A DNA stretch of 64,000 nt, taken from assembly GCF_022489025.1 (NCBI RefSeq), contig NZ_JAKVTG010000010.1, positions 47,450 through 111,449 on the forward strand, given 5' to 3'. Every line of letters begins with the position of its first letter. Positions within the stretch are counted from its first letter, which is position 1. A model generated the notes under the pieces. That model saw only the letters and a list, made by a program, of their open reading frames with translations, was not told the origin of the DNA and made no database searches. The DNA is from Planococcus halocryophilus. GTDB lineage: Bacteria > Bacillota > Bacilli > Bacillales_A > Planococcaceae. A program made the translations under genes and the position numbers. Of this stretch, positions 27,447 through 35,977 are shown one piece after another.

Positions 27447-28020
27447 TCACATCACCTTTTTTCGTACGTGCAATGGCATAACCTCGCAGCGAACCTGTCG
27501 CAAGTAAGGCATCTCCAATATACTTACCACCAATTCCTGCGATGATAGCACCGCTAAGCACGCGAATAGTAAACATTAACGCAACGAACGACGGGTCAAG
27601 CGCAGCATAGCCTGAGACAAAATAGCCATATACAAAACTGAAAACTGCCGAACCGATTCCGGCAAGCATTAATACCAAAATATTAAAATGTTTGTAGCCA
27701 GTCAATGCAAATGCTGCTTCTGCGCCAAGTCCTTGTACAACACCTGTTAAGATTAATCGAGGGCCTACAGCATTGCCGATTAAAACTTCAATAGCAGCTG
27801 CCATTGTTTCAGATAGAAAAGCAGCGCCGGGTTTGCGGATAATGTACATACAAATAATTGATACGATAAACCAAATGCCAAACATCCATTCATATGCGAG
27901 TGGTCCTATTACAGCTGCCCAAATATTTGCAACGTGGACAAACAACAAATAAACAATGCCAAAGACAACCGCAAATAACGACATTAAGACGACTTCTTTT
28001 AATTTCCACGATTTTAGCAT
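27439..28020 (-). CDS. ykoE: Substrate-specific membrane subunit (YkoE)
   Basis: A 193-residue membrane protein with five or six hydrophobic segments, matching YkoE, the substrate-binding S component of the thiamine-related ECF importer. ATG 28020 follows GGAGGTG, which lies inside ykoF; an upstream in-frame ATG at 28035 overlaps this site and is rejected. The TPP riboswitch upstream of the operon supports a thiamine or hydroxymethylpyrimidine substrate. Confidence 0.92.
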   Translation of the reverse strand: MLKSWKLKEVVLMSLFAVVFGIVYLLFVHVANIWAAVIGPLAYEWMFGIWFIVSIICMYIIRKPGAAFLSETMAAAIEVLIGNAVGPRLILTGVVQGLGAEAAFALTGYKHFNILVLMLAGIGSAVFSFVYGYFVSGYAALDPSFVALMFTIRVLSGAIIAGIGGKYIGDALLATGSLRGYAIARTKKGDVNA

Positions 28021-28021
28021 G

Positions 28022-28612
28022 TTAAGCACCTCCATGAGATGGGCTGTTAATGCTCATCGATACGGTCATGACTAAATGACGGTGTTCCACAGAGCGAGCA
28101 TTCGTAAACGCTTCTTCATAAAAAGCAAAGACATCGTGAATATCACCGTGGATACCACTCGCATAATGCATCGAGTCGTTAAAAACGCCTTGTTGTTTAG
28201 CGCGATCGACTTCACGATAAATCACGGACATATAATCAGGATTGTTCATTGGGTATAATGCAAATTGCGAAGAAACGTATTGTTTTGTGTCATCTGTGTT
28301 TAATAACATATCGTCTTTTTCCAAAAAGACATCGCCTGATGAATCGCCAGGACAGCCGATCGAAAAAGTGCCAGATAACGCGACGTGTTCACCAGTTTTC
28401 GCTGCATGTAATGTTAAAGCTTTGACAACGTTAAAGACGTGAATTTGTTTGCCGCGAATAACGGTAGAGACATCATCTGTATGCATCCATACATTTGAAG
28501 TATCCGTTTCGTTTAAAGCTCCTTTGATTACGTTAATAAAATCTCCTGTCATTGGATGTAACGAAAAGCGAAATCCGACAATTGGGCTAGTACCGCATTG
28601 CAATGGTTCCAT
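28022..28612 (-). CDS. ykoF: Thiamine/HMP-binding protein (YkoF)
   Basis: A 196-residue soluble protein with two similar halves (GFRFSLHPMTGDFINVIKGA and FALYPMNNPDYMSVIYREVD), matching the tandem ACT-like repeats of YkoF, which binds thiamine and hydroxymethylpyrimidine in the cytoplasm. It starts at ATG behind AAGGAGG and is the first gene of ykoFEDC. The operon is preceded by a TPP riboswitch and an intrinsic terminator, so it should be off when thiamine pyrophosphate is plentiful. Confidence 0.93.
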   Translation of the reverse strand: MEPLQCGTSPIVGFRFSLHPMTGDFINVIKGALNETDTSNVWMHTDDVSTVIRGKQIHVFNVVKALTLHAAKTGEHVALSGTFSIGCPGDSSGDVFLEKDDMLLNTDDTKQYVSSQFALYPMNNPDYMSVIYREVDRAKQQGVFNDSMHYASGIHGDIHDVFAFYEEAFTNARSVEHRHLVMTVSMSINSPSHGGA

Positions 28613-28639
28613 GTATAATTCCTCCTTAAAAATGTGCAC

Positions 28640-28669
28640 AAAAAAGACCGCATCCGTGAAGATGCAGCC
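28640..28669 (-). terminator. Riboswitch-controlled terminator of ykoFEDC
   Basis: On the minus strand GGCTGCATC pairs with GATGCGGTC (two wobbles), six-base loop, followed by six U residues. It lies between the TPP aptamer and the ykoF ribosome binding site and is the likely expression platform. Confidence 0.85.
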
Positions 28670-28713
28670 ATAATCTACAAATAATCAAAAAGGAATTATT
28701 TCAGAAATGCGCC

Positions 28714-28802
28714 GCACTTCCTCACGCAGGTATTATCCTGATCGAGTTTTGAGGGATCGAAGCTTGCGCTTGCATCTCAGCCAAAGTGGGCACCCCTAGT
28801 GC
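28714..28802 (-). ncRNA. TPP riboswitch (THI element)
   Basis: Read on the minus strand, the core motifs of the thiamine pyrophosphate aptamer are present in order: GGGGTGCC, GGCTGAGA, GATCAGGATAATACCTGCG and a closing P1 helix (GCACT with AGTGC). The position directly before ykoFEDC, with a terminator behind it, fits the known transcriptional OFF switch. Confidence 0.96.
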
Positions 28803-28849
28803 AGAAAACGGTATGCGGTTTTTGTGTTCGGGTTGTTCCCGATGGGTTT

Positions 28850-28878
28850 AGTGTAGAGGAAGTGGAGAGGGATGTAAA
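28850..28878 (-). promoter_or_regulatory. Candidate promoter of ykoFEDC
   Basis: On the minus strand TTTACA, a 17-base spacer and TACACT. The -10 element matches only four of six consensus bases, but spacing is ideal and the start would fall about 40 nt before the aptamer. Confidence 0.45.
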
Positions 28879-29040
28879 GAGGGAGCTCAGAAAAATATGT
28901 GGGGTGTGGAAGTTTGTATGGGTCTGGAAACGCTTCGGCCGCTTTGGGCATGGCTCTTGCACTAAGCCAGGAAAAGCATCTGTCTTTGTGCTTCGCCTAG
29001 CCCATTGACGCGCCGGCGCTTAGTGAATTGTTACACTAGT
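28879..29040. other. GC-rich intergenic segment, no convincing gene
   Basis: This stretch is clearly richer in G+C than its surroundings and contains CGCCGGCGC, GGAAACGCTTCGGCCGC and two near-copies of an ACTAAGC/GCTTAGT end (28969 and 29018 areas). Open frames exist on both strands but lack ribosome binding sites and recognisable products. It may be a dispersed repeat or a remnant of transferred DNA; a genome-wide search would be needed to tell. Confidence 0.4.
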
Positions 29041-29080
29041 AAACATAGTTATTATATAATAAAAAAGTGAAGTAAATGCA

Positions 29081-29122
29081 AAAAAACAGGAATGAAACTA
29101 AAAGGTTTCACTCCTGTTTTTT
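29081..29122 (-). terminator. Terminator of pbuE
   Basis: ACAGGAATGAAAC and GTTTCACTCCTGT pair with one mismatch, loop TAAAAG, with A and T runs outside. It lies just past the pbuE stop on the minus strand. Confidence 0.85.
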
Positions 29123-29146
29123 ATTGGGATTTGTATAATTTACCCA

Positions 29147-30325
29147 TTAGTTTTGACTAGTAGTTTGTATATCGTTACGAACAATAGCCGGTCGTTTTAT
29201 TGAGAATATGGCACAACCAAGTGCGATAAGAACGATAACAGCGCCAACCCAAGGCATGCTTGAAATTGATCCGGTTTGCGCCAATGCGATACCGCCGATT
29301 GCAGAACCTAGAGCAATACCAACTTGAAGAGCTGAGTTATTGAAACTTTGTTGAACATCTGATGTTGCTGGGTCTATTTCAATTAGGTAGCTTTGTTGAG
29401 GTGGAGCTAAACTCCAGCTCAGTGCAGCCCATATGACCATTACTGGTAAGAACACGACTAACGAAAATGTAGTGAATGGTAGTAAAAATAGTGAAACGGC
29501 AAAAGCTGAAATGACGATGATGATACTTTTTTTCGAACCAATCGAATCGGATAAAGCGCCACCGATAGCACCACCACTAACTGCAGCAATACCGAATAAT
29601 AAGTAGCAGACACTAACCCAAAATGAATTTAAATTCAGAATGGTTTCTAGAAATGGTGTGAAATAAGCGTATACCGTATAATGTCCCGCTAGCATAAACA
29701 TTGTTGCGAGATGAGCGGTACCGATTTTTGCACTTGCAACGGCTTTAAGTTGTTGCTTAAGCGGGACTGCTGTACCACCGGCGATTGGCTGAATATAGAG
29801 CGCAATCAATACCATCGATCCGATGGAAAGTAGAGCAATTCCAAGGAAAATAACACGCCATCCGAACAAGTCTGAAACGACAATACCAAGTGGCACACCA
29901 AGAACTAGTGAAGAACTGATCCCCATAAAGATAAAGCCAATCGCTTTTGCTCGGTAAGGTGGTTCAACAATTTTAGCGACAATGGTAAGTGACAGCACGA
30001 CAATAAGTGCAGTGCTTGCAGCAGTTAACACGCGCGCGATCATCATCCATGTGAAATCAGGGCTAAAATAAGTCATGATGTTTCCGAGGAAAAAAATGAA
30101 CATAGCAATCAAATAGACTTTTTTTCGTTCAAATTTGCTGGTTGCCACAAGTAAGACAGGGCCAGCGATGGCAATAATCATCGCAAATACAGTAATCAAT
30201 TGTCCGGCAGAGCTTAACGAGACATTAAATTCTTCAGCAATTGTTGGTAAAATTCCCCCGATAATCAGTTCGACAAGTCCCACAGCAACTGTGGATAAAG
30301 CTAAAATATACACTTTTAAATTCAT
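29147..30325 (-). CDS. pbuE: Purine efflux pump PbuE (MFS)
   Basis: A 392-residue MFS exporter with 12 hydrophobic segments. It closely resembles, from memory, B. subtilis PbuE (YdhL), which exports purine bases such as adenine and hypoxanthine: the opening [40 protein letters not shown], and [14 protein letters not shown]. The adenine riboswitch upstream matches the known control of pbuE and strengthens the call. The start at 30325 aligns with the family; an upstream in-frame ATG at 30355 lacks a binding site. The ribosome binding site (AGAGGAAG) is somewhat distant. Confidence 0.93.
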   Translation of the reverse strand: MNLKVYILALSTVAVGLVELIIGGILPTIAEEFNVSLSSAGQLITVFAMIIAIAGPVLLVATSKFERKKVYLIAMFIFFLGNIMTYFSPDFTWMMIARVLTAASTALIVVLSLTIVAKIVEPPYRAKAIGFIFMGISSSLVLGVPLGIVVSDLFGWRVIFLGIALLSIGSMVLIALYIQPIAGGTAVPLKQQLKAVASAKIGTAHLATMFMLAGHYTVYAYFTPFLETILNLNSFWVSVCYLLFGIAAVSGGAIGGALSDSIGSKKSIIIVISAFAVSLFLLPFTTFSLVVFLPVMVIWAALSWSLAPPQQSYLIEIDPATSDVQQSFNNSALQVGIALGSAIGGIALAQTGSISSMPWVGAVIVLIALGCAIFSIKRPAIVRNDIQTTSQN

Positions 30326-30384
30326 TGCTTTTAACGCTTCCTCTCTTCTTTGCATTTGTAATAGATTTAAGGTTTGTTAAAAAC

Positions 30385-30438
30385 ACAAAAAAATCCTGAT
30401 TACAAAAAACGAACGGATCGTTTTCTGTAATCAGGATT
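30385..30438 (-). terminator. Riboswitch-controlled terminator of pbuE
   Basis: On the minus strand AATCCTGATTACA pairs perfectly with TGTAATCAGGATT, with an inner AACGA/TCGTT stem and a U7 tail. The 5' arm overlaps the 3' strands of aptamer helices P3 and P1, so ligand binding would block the terminator and turn the gene on. Confidence 0.9.
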
Positions 30439-30488
30439 TTGAGGTTCCTGGTAGAGACCCCTAAGCCATATCCTTAGGGTTATACAGA
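30424..30488 (-). ncRNA. Adenine riboswitch (purine aptamer)
   Basis: On the minus strand a purine aptamer is seen: P1 TCTGTA/TACAGA, P2 CCTAAG/CTTAGG with a GATATGG loop start, junction TCTCTACC, and P3 CAGGA/TCCTG with loop ACCTCAAAA. In the last junction (GATTA) the base corresponding to position 74 is U, the adenine-type residue; guanine-type aptamers have C. Two loop and junction positions differ slightly from the consensus (TCTCTACC for TTTCTACC). Confidence 0.93.
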
Positions 30489-30512
30489 TGCATATATTTA
30501 TTTACTTCGTAA

Positions 30513-30541
30513 ATAATACTATAGTCATGATTATTCTGCAA
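30513..30541 (-). promoter_or_regulatory. Promoter of pbuE
   Basis: On the minus strand TTGCAG, a 17-base spacer and TATTAT, placing the start about 18 nt before the adenine aptamer. Confidence 0.65.
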
Positions 30542-30674
30542 ATGTATGTGAAGGGTTTTCAAAGTAAAGGTTATATCTCTATCTCAATTAATCAATATTA
30601 TACACGAAACTCTATTCTTAGAATGAACATTATATGCTACTATATGTAAGATATTCCAAATCGAGAGGGAGAAA

Positions 30675-31967
30675 ATGATGATCAAGTCTAGTATTCAATC
30701 AAACAGAGAAAATGTATATTTTGGTATTAGCTTATTATTTAGCGTTTTTATTTATGCAGCAATAATTGTATCAGTGATTGGTATTGCCATCGCTCTTACA
30801 GTCTTCGCAGTTATGTTGTTCGCGAATGTAATGATGCTTGGCTCGATTCGTGGTAACGGAATCCGCATACACGAGCGACAGTTTCCAGATGTTTATGAGC
30901 GTGTGCAGATTTTAGCAAAGCAAATGGAATTGAAGAAAGTGCCTGATGTATTTGTCGTTCAATCCGAAGGCGCATTAAATGCTTTTGCTACACGTTTTTT
31001 TGGACGAGATATGGTTGTTTTGTATTCAGAGGTATTTGAACTAGCTCGAGAACAAGGGCAGGAAGAATTAGATTTTATTATCGCCCACGAGTTGGCTCAT
31101 GTGAAACGCCGTCACATATGGAAAAATCTATTAATCTTACCAGCTGGTTTTATTCCTTTTCTTAGTGAAGCATATAGCAGGTCTTGTGAATACACATGCG
31201 ATCGACACGCTGCATTTGCTATCCAAAACGCACCAGCGGCAAAACGGGCATTAACGCTTTTAGGAATTGGCAAAAAGACTTATTTGGAAGTGAACGAAGA
31301 CGCATATCGTGAACAAATTGCGACAGAGTCAAATGCTGTAGTTTGGTTAAGTGAAGTGTTATCTACCCATCCGCGTTTACCAAAACGCATTCAATCGATT
31401 GCTCAATTTGACCATAATGATTCGAAGTTTTACGAGCCCGATCATAGCAAAATCGTTTTAGGTGCTACATTAATTGCTGGCGTACTTGGCGCAATTTACT
31501 TTTTAACTATCGCATTATTTGCAGGGGGCGCAGTAGTGTTTTCTCAATTTTTACCGACTTTTGATGATATTCTATATGATGAAAGTTATGTTGTAGAGGG
31601 AGAAACACCATTAATGTTCGCTGCATCTATCGGAGACATGGCTAGTGTTGAAGAAGCCATCGAAAACGGTGATGATGTAAATGCAAAAGATTCTGAAGGA
31701 GCCGACGCTTTGATGTACGCCATTTATGCTAATGAACTGGACGTTGTTGCGTTTTTACTTTCTTCTGGAGCAGATGCGAATACATTTGATGATTACTCTA
31801 CCGCTTTGGCAACCGCGGTTGATTATGGTGATTACGAAAGTGCTTTACTGTTAATGGAGAATGGAGCGGATCCTACTTTAACTGGTGAGGATGGCTTGAG
31901 CGCAATGGAATATTTGGGAGCTACTAGTGAAGCTGAGTTTTTGGAGATGCTGCAAGAAGGTTATTGA
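30675..31967 (+). CDS. M48 metalloprotease with C-terminal ankyrin repeats
   Basis: A 430-residue membrane protein. Two N-terminal hydrophobic segments (about 14-56) are followed by an M48 (HtpX-like) zinc peptidase domain with HELAH at residues 138-142 and a later glutamate region (SCEYTCDRHA, about 173-182) giving the third zinc ligand. Another hydrophobic segment lies at about 260-290, and three ankyrin repeats at about 315-425 (TPLMFAASIGD, DALMYAIYANELD, ALLLMENGADPTLT). HtpX peptidases clear misfolded membrane proteins; the ankyrin tail may bind a partner. The start may be the ATG at 30675 or 30678, both behind GAGAGGGAG. Monocistronic, with its own start region. Confidence 0.88.
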   Translation: MMIKSSIQSNRENVYFGISLLFSVFIYAAIIVSVIGIAIALTVFAVMLFANVMMLGSIRGNGIRIHERQFPDVYERVQILAKQMELKKVPDVFVVQSEGALNAFATRFFGRDMVVLYSEVFELAREQGQEELDFIIAHELAHVKRRHIWKNLLILPAGFIPFLSEAYSRSCEYTCDRHAAFAIQNAPAAKRALTLLGIGKKTYLEVNEDAYREQIATESNAVVWLSEVLSTHPRLPKRIQSIAQFDHNDSKFYEPDHSKIVLGATLIAGVLGAIYFLTIALFAGGAVVFSQFLPTFDDILYDESYVVEGETPLMFAASIGDMASVEEAIENGDDVNAKDSEGADALMYAIYANELDVVAFLLSSGADANTFDDYSTALATAVDYGDYESALLLMENGADPTLTGEDGLSAMEYLGATSEAEFLEMLQEGY

Positions 31968-32138
31968 TAGCTTGAGTATAGAACAAGTTTGCGATGTATT
32001 TATACGTAAAACAATATATGGAAAACTACAGCTTTCACCAATTTGTTAAGCTTTATGATTATGCAGAGTTAAACGGCTTTGAAACAGGTTGGTTACCATG
32101 AAAATAGATTTATCGTAAAAAGGTTCAACCCAAGTTCG
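31968..32138. other. Intergenic gap with shared terminator
   Basis: Apart from the hairpin at its right end nothing is recognised. A short frame at about 31994-32100 (FAMYLYVKQYMENYSF-like) lacks a start signal and may be a gene remnant. Confidence 0.3.
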
Positions 32139-32161
32139 TTATTCTTGGATTGAACCTTTTT
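32117..32161. terminator. Bidirectional terminator
   Basis: AAAAAGGTTCAA pairs with TTGAACCTTTTT, extended by CCAAG/CTTGG. The stop codon of the minus-strand channel gene lies in the loop. Confidence 0.85.
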
Positions 32162-32885
32162 CTTTTGCATCGCTACCATTATCTTTGGTAGCTTCTTTTC
32201 GTTTAATATAAAGGTTAATCATTTCAATATCATCTTTTGTTAACGTATCAACTTCTTCAATGGTTTTAAGGATATCAAGAAGTTGCTTTTCGTGACCTTT
32301 CGCGATTTCTTTATTAAAAAAACTGGTGATAGAAGACGTCAATGTACCGATAATCCCGATTCCGACCATCATGAGAACAACCGCAAGAATACGGCCAATG
32401 GGGGTCTCTGGTGATAAGTCTCCATATCCAACAGTTGTGGTAGTGACAACAGCCCACCACAATGCATCAGCAAAAGTTTCGATTGATGGTTCTAGAATAA
32501 CGATTGGTATCGGAATTAGGAATAAAAGAATGAGCGCAACGATTAATACTTTTTCTAAGCCATTCGTTTTCAGTAATTTGTATACCGGCTTCATGTACCG
32601 CGAACCAATGCCAATTAAGCGAACCAATCGCAACAATCTGGCAATACGCGCGGCTCTAAAGAGTGCATCGAACGGGATAATGGCGATCAATTCAAATGGG
32701 TGCTTTTTAACATAGGTCCATTTGTTTTTCGCATTGATTAATCGAACGGTATAATCAATAACAAAAATACCCCAAATGATTCGGTCAAGTAGGATAAAGC
32801 TTTGATCTTCTGAAAAAGCAAAAAAGATAGAAATGAGGATGAGGACGAACATGATGCTTTCATATATTATGACACCTTTTTTCAT
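32139..32885 (-). CDS. Voltage-gated-type potassium channel
   Basis: A 248-residue membrane protein with the six-segment plan of a Kv-like channel. The fourth segment carries regularly spaced arginines (RAARIARLLRLVRLIG, about residues 77-92). The pore has the selectivity filter TTTVGYGD (about 149-156), followed by a last helix. A short charged cytoplasmic tail (about 198-248) is probably a coiled coil. Such channels conduct K+ and respond to membrane potential. The ATG follows GGAGG. It converges on the M48 gene across a shared terminator. Confidence 0.92.
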   Translation of the reverse strand: MKKGVIIYESIMFVLILISIFFAFSEDQSFILLDRIIWGIFVIDYTVRLINAKNKWTYVKKHPFELIAIIPFDALFRAARIARLLRLVRLIGIGSRYMKPVYKLLKTNGLEKVLIVALILLFLIPIPIVILEPSIETFADALWWAVVTTTTVGYGDLSPETPIGRILAVVLMMVGIGIIGTLTSSITSFFNKEIAKGHEKQLLDILKTIEEVDTLTKDDIEMINLYIKRKEATKDNGSDAKEKGSIQE

Positions 32886-33100
32886 TAGGTTGCTCCTCCG
32901 TAGTAACTGTATAATTGATTAAGAAGTCTTAAATTACTTAGTTTAACTGTAACGCAAATATAGAGTAGTTTGTTAGGTTTTTTCTCTGTTATAGGAGTCT
33001 AAAAGTAAAGTCGGCGGCATAAACAATTAGTAAACTATAAAGTAGTGATGAAAAATAAGATAGAAGTTTCAAGTGAAACGAGCCAATAGGAGGAAAAGGC

Positions 33101-34099
33101 ATGCCATTCGAAATCGTACGAAATGATATTACAAAGATGAAAACCGATGCAATTGTCAATGCAGCGAATGCTAGTTTGAAGATGGGTGGTGGAGTATGTG
33201 GGGCGATATTTTCTGCTGCCGGATCTCATGTCTTACAAGAAGCTTGCGATCAAATTGGTCATTGTGCTGTGGGAAGTGCGTTGCAAACAAAAGCCTTTTC
33301 GCTAGATGCCAAGTACATCATCCATACAGTTGGGCCTGTATGGCAAGGCGGTAAAAATAATGAAGAACAATTACTGAGAGATTGCTACGTAAATTCGCTT
33401 GAATTGGCACACAAGCTTGGCTGTAAATCAATTTCATTTCCACTCATTTCTACCGGAATTTTTGGGTACCCAAAAGAGCCTGCTTTACAAATTGCGGTTT
33501 CCGCTATAGAAAAATTTTTAATGGCTCATGAAATGCATGTCTACCTAGTAGTATTCGATAAAAGGTCTTTCGGACTCAGTAAAAAACGTTATCAATCGAT
33601 TGTGACTTTTATTGATGAAAATGAAGTTAGAACACTTGAAGAACATGATATACGATATCGCAAAAAAGGCGATTCAGAAATTGTCTTCCATAGTTCAGAA
33701 ATTGAACTTAGCTTAGAGTCTCAAATAGATCTTAGTTTAGATGTTATGTTAGGGAATATGGATGAATCTTTTTCAGAGCGGTTGCTTTGCTTTATAGATG
33801 AAAAAGGCATGACGGACATCGAAACATATAAAAAAGCAAATATCGATCGTAAGCTGTTTTCCAAAATTCGCAATTCGGCTAATTATACACCGATGAAAAA
33901 GACCATTATCGCATTTGCTGTAGCGCTTGAACTGAATCTTATTGAAACAGAGGACTTGCTTGAGAAAGCGGGGTATAGGCTATCACGCAGCCATAAATTT
34001 GATTTAATTATTTTATATTTTATTGAGCGGAAAAATTACAATATCCATGAAATTAATGAGGCTTTGTTTGCTTTTGATCAAGTGCTTCTCGGTGGATAA
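33101..34099 (+). CDS. Macro-domain protein with C-terminal helical domain
   Basis: A 332-residue protein. Residues 1 to about 170 are a macro domain of the ADP-ribose-binding kind: DAIVNAANASLKMGGGVCGA, then FPLISTGIFGYP. Such domains bind or remove ADP-ribose or its derivatives. Residues about 215-332 form an all-helical domain (MDESFSERLLCFIDEKG, DRKLFSKIRN, LLEKAGYRLS) that I have seen attached to macro domains in Firmicutes but cannot name. A VWA gene follows 80 bp downstream with no terminator between, so the two probably form a unit. AGGAGG precedes the ATG. Confidence 0.85.
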   Translation: MPFEIVRNDITKMKTDAIVNAANASLKMGGGVCGAIFSAAGSHVLQEACDQIGHCAVGSALQTKAFSLDAKYIIHTVGPVWQGGKNNEEQLLRDCYVNSLELAHKLGCKSISFPLISTGIFGYPKEPALQIAVSAIEKFLMAHEMHVYLVVFDKRSFGLSKKRYQSIVTFIDENEVRTLEEHDIRYRKKGDSEIVFHSSEIELSLESQIDLSLDVMLGNMDESFSERLLCFIDEKGMTDIETYKKANIDRKLFSKIRNSANYTPMKKTIIAFAVALELNLIETEDLLEKAGYRLSRSHKFDLIILYFIERKNYNIHEINEALFAFDQVLLGG

Positions 34100-34179
34100 A
34101 TGTCGCTTTCATAGCGACCTATTCGTTAGCTGGAAATTGTAACCTTAAGTTGTAAAGAAAACTTGAGGAGGAACTTATA

Positions 34180-34830
34180 ATGAAAAATGAAACGACAGAA
34201 TTGGTGTTTATTCTCGATAAAAGTGGATCGATGGCAGGGCTAGAGAAGGACACAATTGGTGGATTTAATGCATTGCTTGAAAAACAACGGAAGCTCCCCG
34301 GAGAAGTTCGTGTCACGACGGTATTGTTCAATCAGGGCTATGAGTTGCTACATGATCGAATTCCGGTAACAGGAGTTGCTCCAATTACTGAAGAGGATTA
34401 CCAAGTGGGTGGAATGACAGCATTGCTTGATGCGATGGGTTCGACAATACAGAAAATAAGCAATGTGCAAAAAAGCACCATGCAAGAACAGCGGGCAGAC
34501 AGGGTAATGGTAGTTATTACGACAGATGGTATGGAAAATTCCAGCTGTGAATACTCGTATAAAAAAATTCATGAAATGATTGCGATGAAGAAAAATACAG
34601 CGAATTGGGAGTTCATCTTTCTTGGAGCGAATATCGATGCCGTCGCCACAGCAAAACAGTTCGGAGTAGAAGAGGATTTTGCGGTGAATTATCATGCGGA
34701 CGCTGAAGGCACACAACTTAACTACGATGTGGTGAGTGAAGCTGTCAGTTCTTTTCGAACAGGTAAAAAAATTAATCGCAGCTGGAAAAAGGAAATTGAA
34801 AAAGACTTTAAATCACGTCCGAAAAAATGA
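34180..34830 (+). CDS. VWA-domain protein
   Basis: A 216-residue soluble protein that is one von Willebrand A domain. The MIDAS motif DKSGSM is at residues 13-18, with TTDGMENSS (about 116-124) supplying the further metal site. VWA domains bind protein partners through a bound divalent metal. The partner is likely the macro-domain protein encoded just upstream; a functional link is inference. A strong GAGGAGG precedes the ATG. Confidence 0.88.
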   Translation: MKNETTELVFILDKSGSMAGLEKDTIGGFNALLEKQRKLPGEVRVTTVLFNQGYELLHDRIPVTGVAPITEEDYQVGGMTALLDAMGSTIQKISNVQKSTMQEQRADRVMVVITTDGMENSSCEYSYKKIHEMIAMKKNTANWEFIFLGANIDAVATAKQFGVEEDFAVNYHADAEGTQLNYDVVSEAVSSFRTGKKINRSWKKEIEKDFKSRPKK

Positions 34831-35105
34831 ATGGAGTTTGATCACTAGCTATAAAAGTTATATAGTCGATGCCGTGTTCTAGCTTAGAAGAAATGGATGA
34901 GACACGAAAGCAATGGAACTTAACCTACGATTTTGAATAAGTTTCGTTTAGTAGAAGGTTCTTTTTTAAAAAAATTCTTCTATTAATATATTTGATATAT
35001 ACAGTAAAAAAACCTTATTACCGCATATAAAAAAGGCTCTGGTATTTAAACCAGAACCTTTTTTATATAGAATTTATTTAAGCGAATCACAGTACATATC
35101 GAAAA
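34831..35105. other. Intergenic region with terminator, otherwise empty
   Basis: AT-rich. No gene is recognised. The terminator at 35030-35065 serves the minus-strand AIM24 gene. Confidence 0.4.
35030..35065. terminator. Bidirectional terminator near the AIM24 gene
   Basis: GGCTCTGGT pairs with ACCAGAACC (one mismatch), with A6 and T6 runs outside. Confidence 0.8.
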
Positions 35106-35798
35106 TCATTTCTGCAATGCTTGATATACCTCTTCAAAAGGTTGCACCACGACAAAGCCATTTCCTGAAAACTTCATCTGTACAGATTCTCCGCTGCCTC
35201 GACCAAATAAGCTTTTTAGTTGGATATCCGTTACGAAGTCTGGTTCCAAACTACCAGACCATGCAACTGTTGCATTTGGGTCTGTGAAAATGGGTTTGTC
35301 AGGCGTCACGAGTAAAGTGAGCGGCTCATAGTGAGATGTAAAAGCAACAAGTCCGTTTCCTTCTAAACGAATATTAAATAAACCGCCAGCCATCATCCCG
35401 GCAACACGTCGCATAAGTTTAATATCCCATTCTAACCCATCTTGAAAAGCGAGAAGATCATTTCCATTGATATAAATGCTTTCGCCTTCTAAGTCCAGAA
35501 TGGTTATTTTTTTGCCGCTGTCAGCAACGTACAGTTTCCCTTCACCAGTTGCTTTCATTAATTGTGCACCTTCACCACTGAAAGCTTTCTTAACGAATTT
35601 TCCGAGTCCATGCTCTAACATGCCTTCGCGTTCAAATTTAATATTACCCTCGTAAGAAATCATAGATCCTGCTTTTGCCCAAACGAGCCCATCTAGATTT
35701 ACTTCTAATAAACGATCTGTCTCAAGTTCAAAAAATTCACGTGCGCTATCGTCTTGTTTTGTTTGTTGTACAAATTGGTGAATAGAGTACTTCGACAT
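35106..35798 (-). CDS. AIM24 family protein (TIGR00266-like)
   Basis: A 230-residue soluble beta-rich protein. It has features of the AIM24/DUF124 family: GLVWAKAGSMISYEGNIKFE near the N-terminus, a GEGAQLMKATGEGKLYVAD region and a GNGFVVVQP ending. Relatives occur in bacteria and mitochondria, with no settled function in bacteria. A strong TAAGGAGG precedes the ATG. It is transcribed alone. Confidence 0.88.
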   Translation of the reverse strand: MSKYSIHQFVQQTKQDDSAREFFELETDRLLEVNLDGLVWAKAGSMISYEGNIKFEREGMLEHGLGKFVKKAFSGEGAQLMKATGEGKLYVADSGKKITILDLEGESIYINGNDLLAFQDGLEWDIKLMRRVAGMMAGGLFNIRLEGNGLVAFTSHYEPLTLLVTPDKPIFTDPNATVAWSGSLEPDFVTDIQLKSLFGRGSGESVQMKFSGNGFVVVQPFEEVYQALQK

Positions 35799-35977
35799 CT
35801 TATTTCCTCCTTAAGTTGTTTAGTACTATATACGGTCAATTGCTAAGATAGTTTCAGTAAAGTATTAACTTGTCCGCAGACAGATACTTATACTTTAATG
35901 AATAATCCTGCTATTCTAATGTAGATAGTTATTATCCGTGTTAGTGATAAAGAACAAAAAAGTCAGGTGGAATAAAG

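Noticed and set aside
28799..29008. 69-residue open frame on the plus strand beside the TPP riboswitch
   Set aside because: Starts within the riboswitch leader, has no ribosome binding site, and an equally long frame lies on the other strand.
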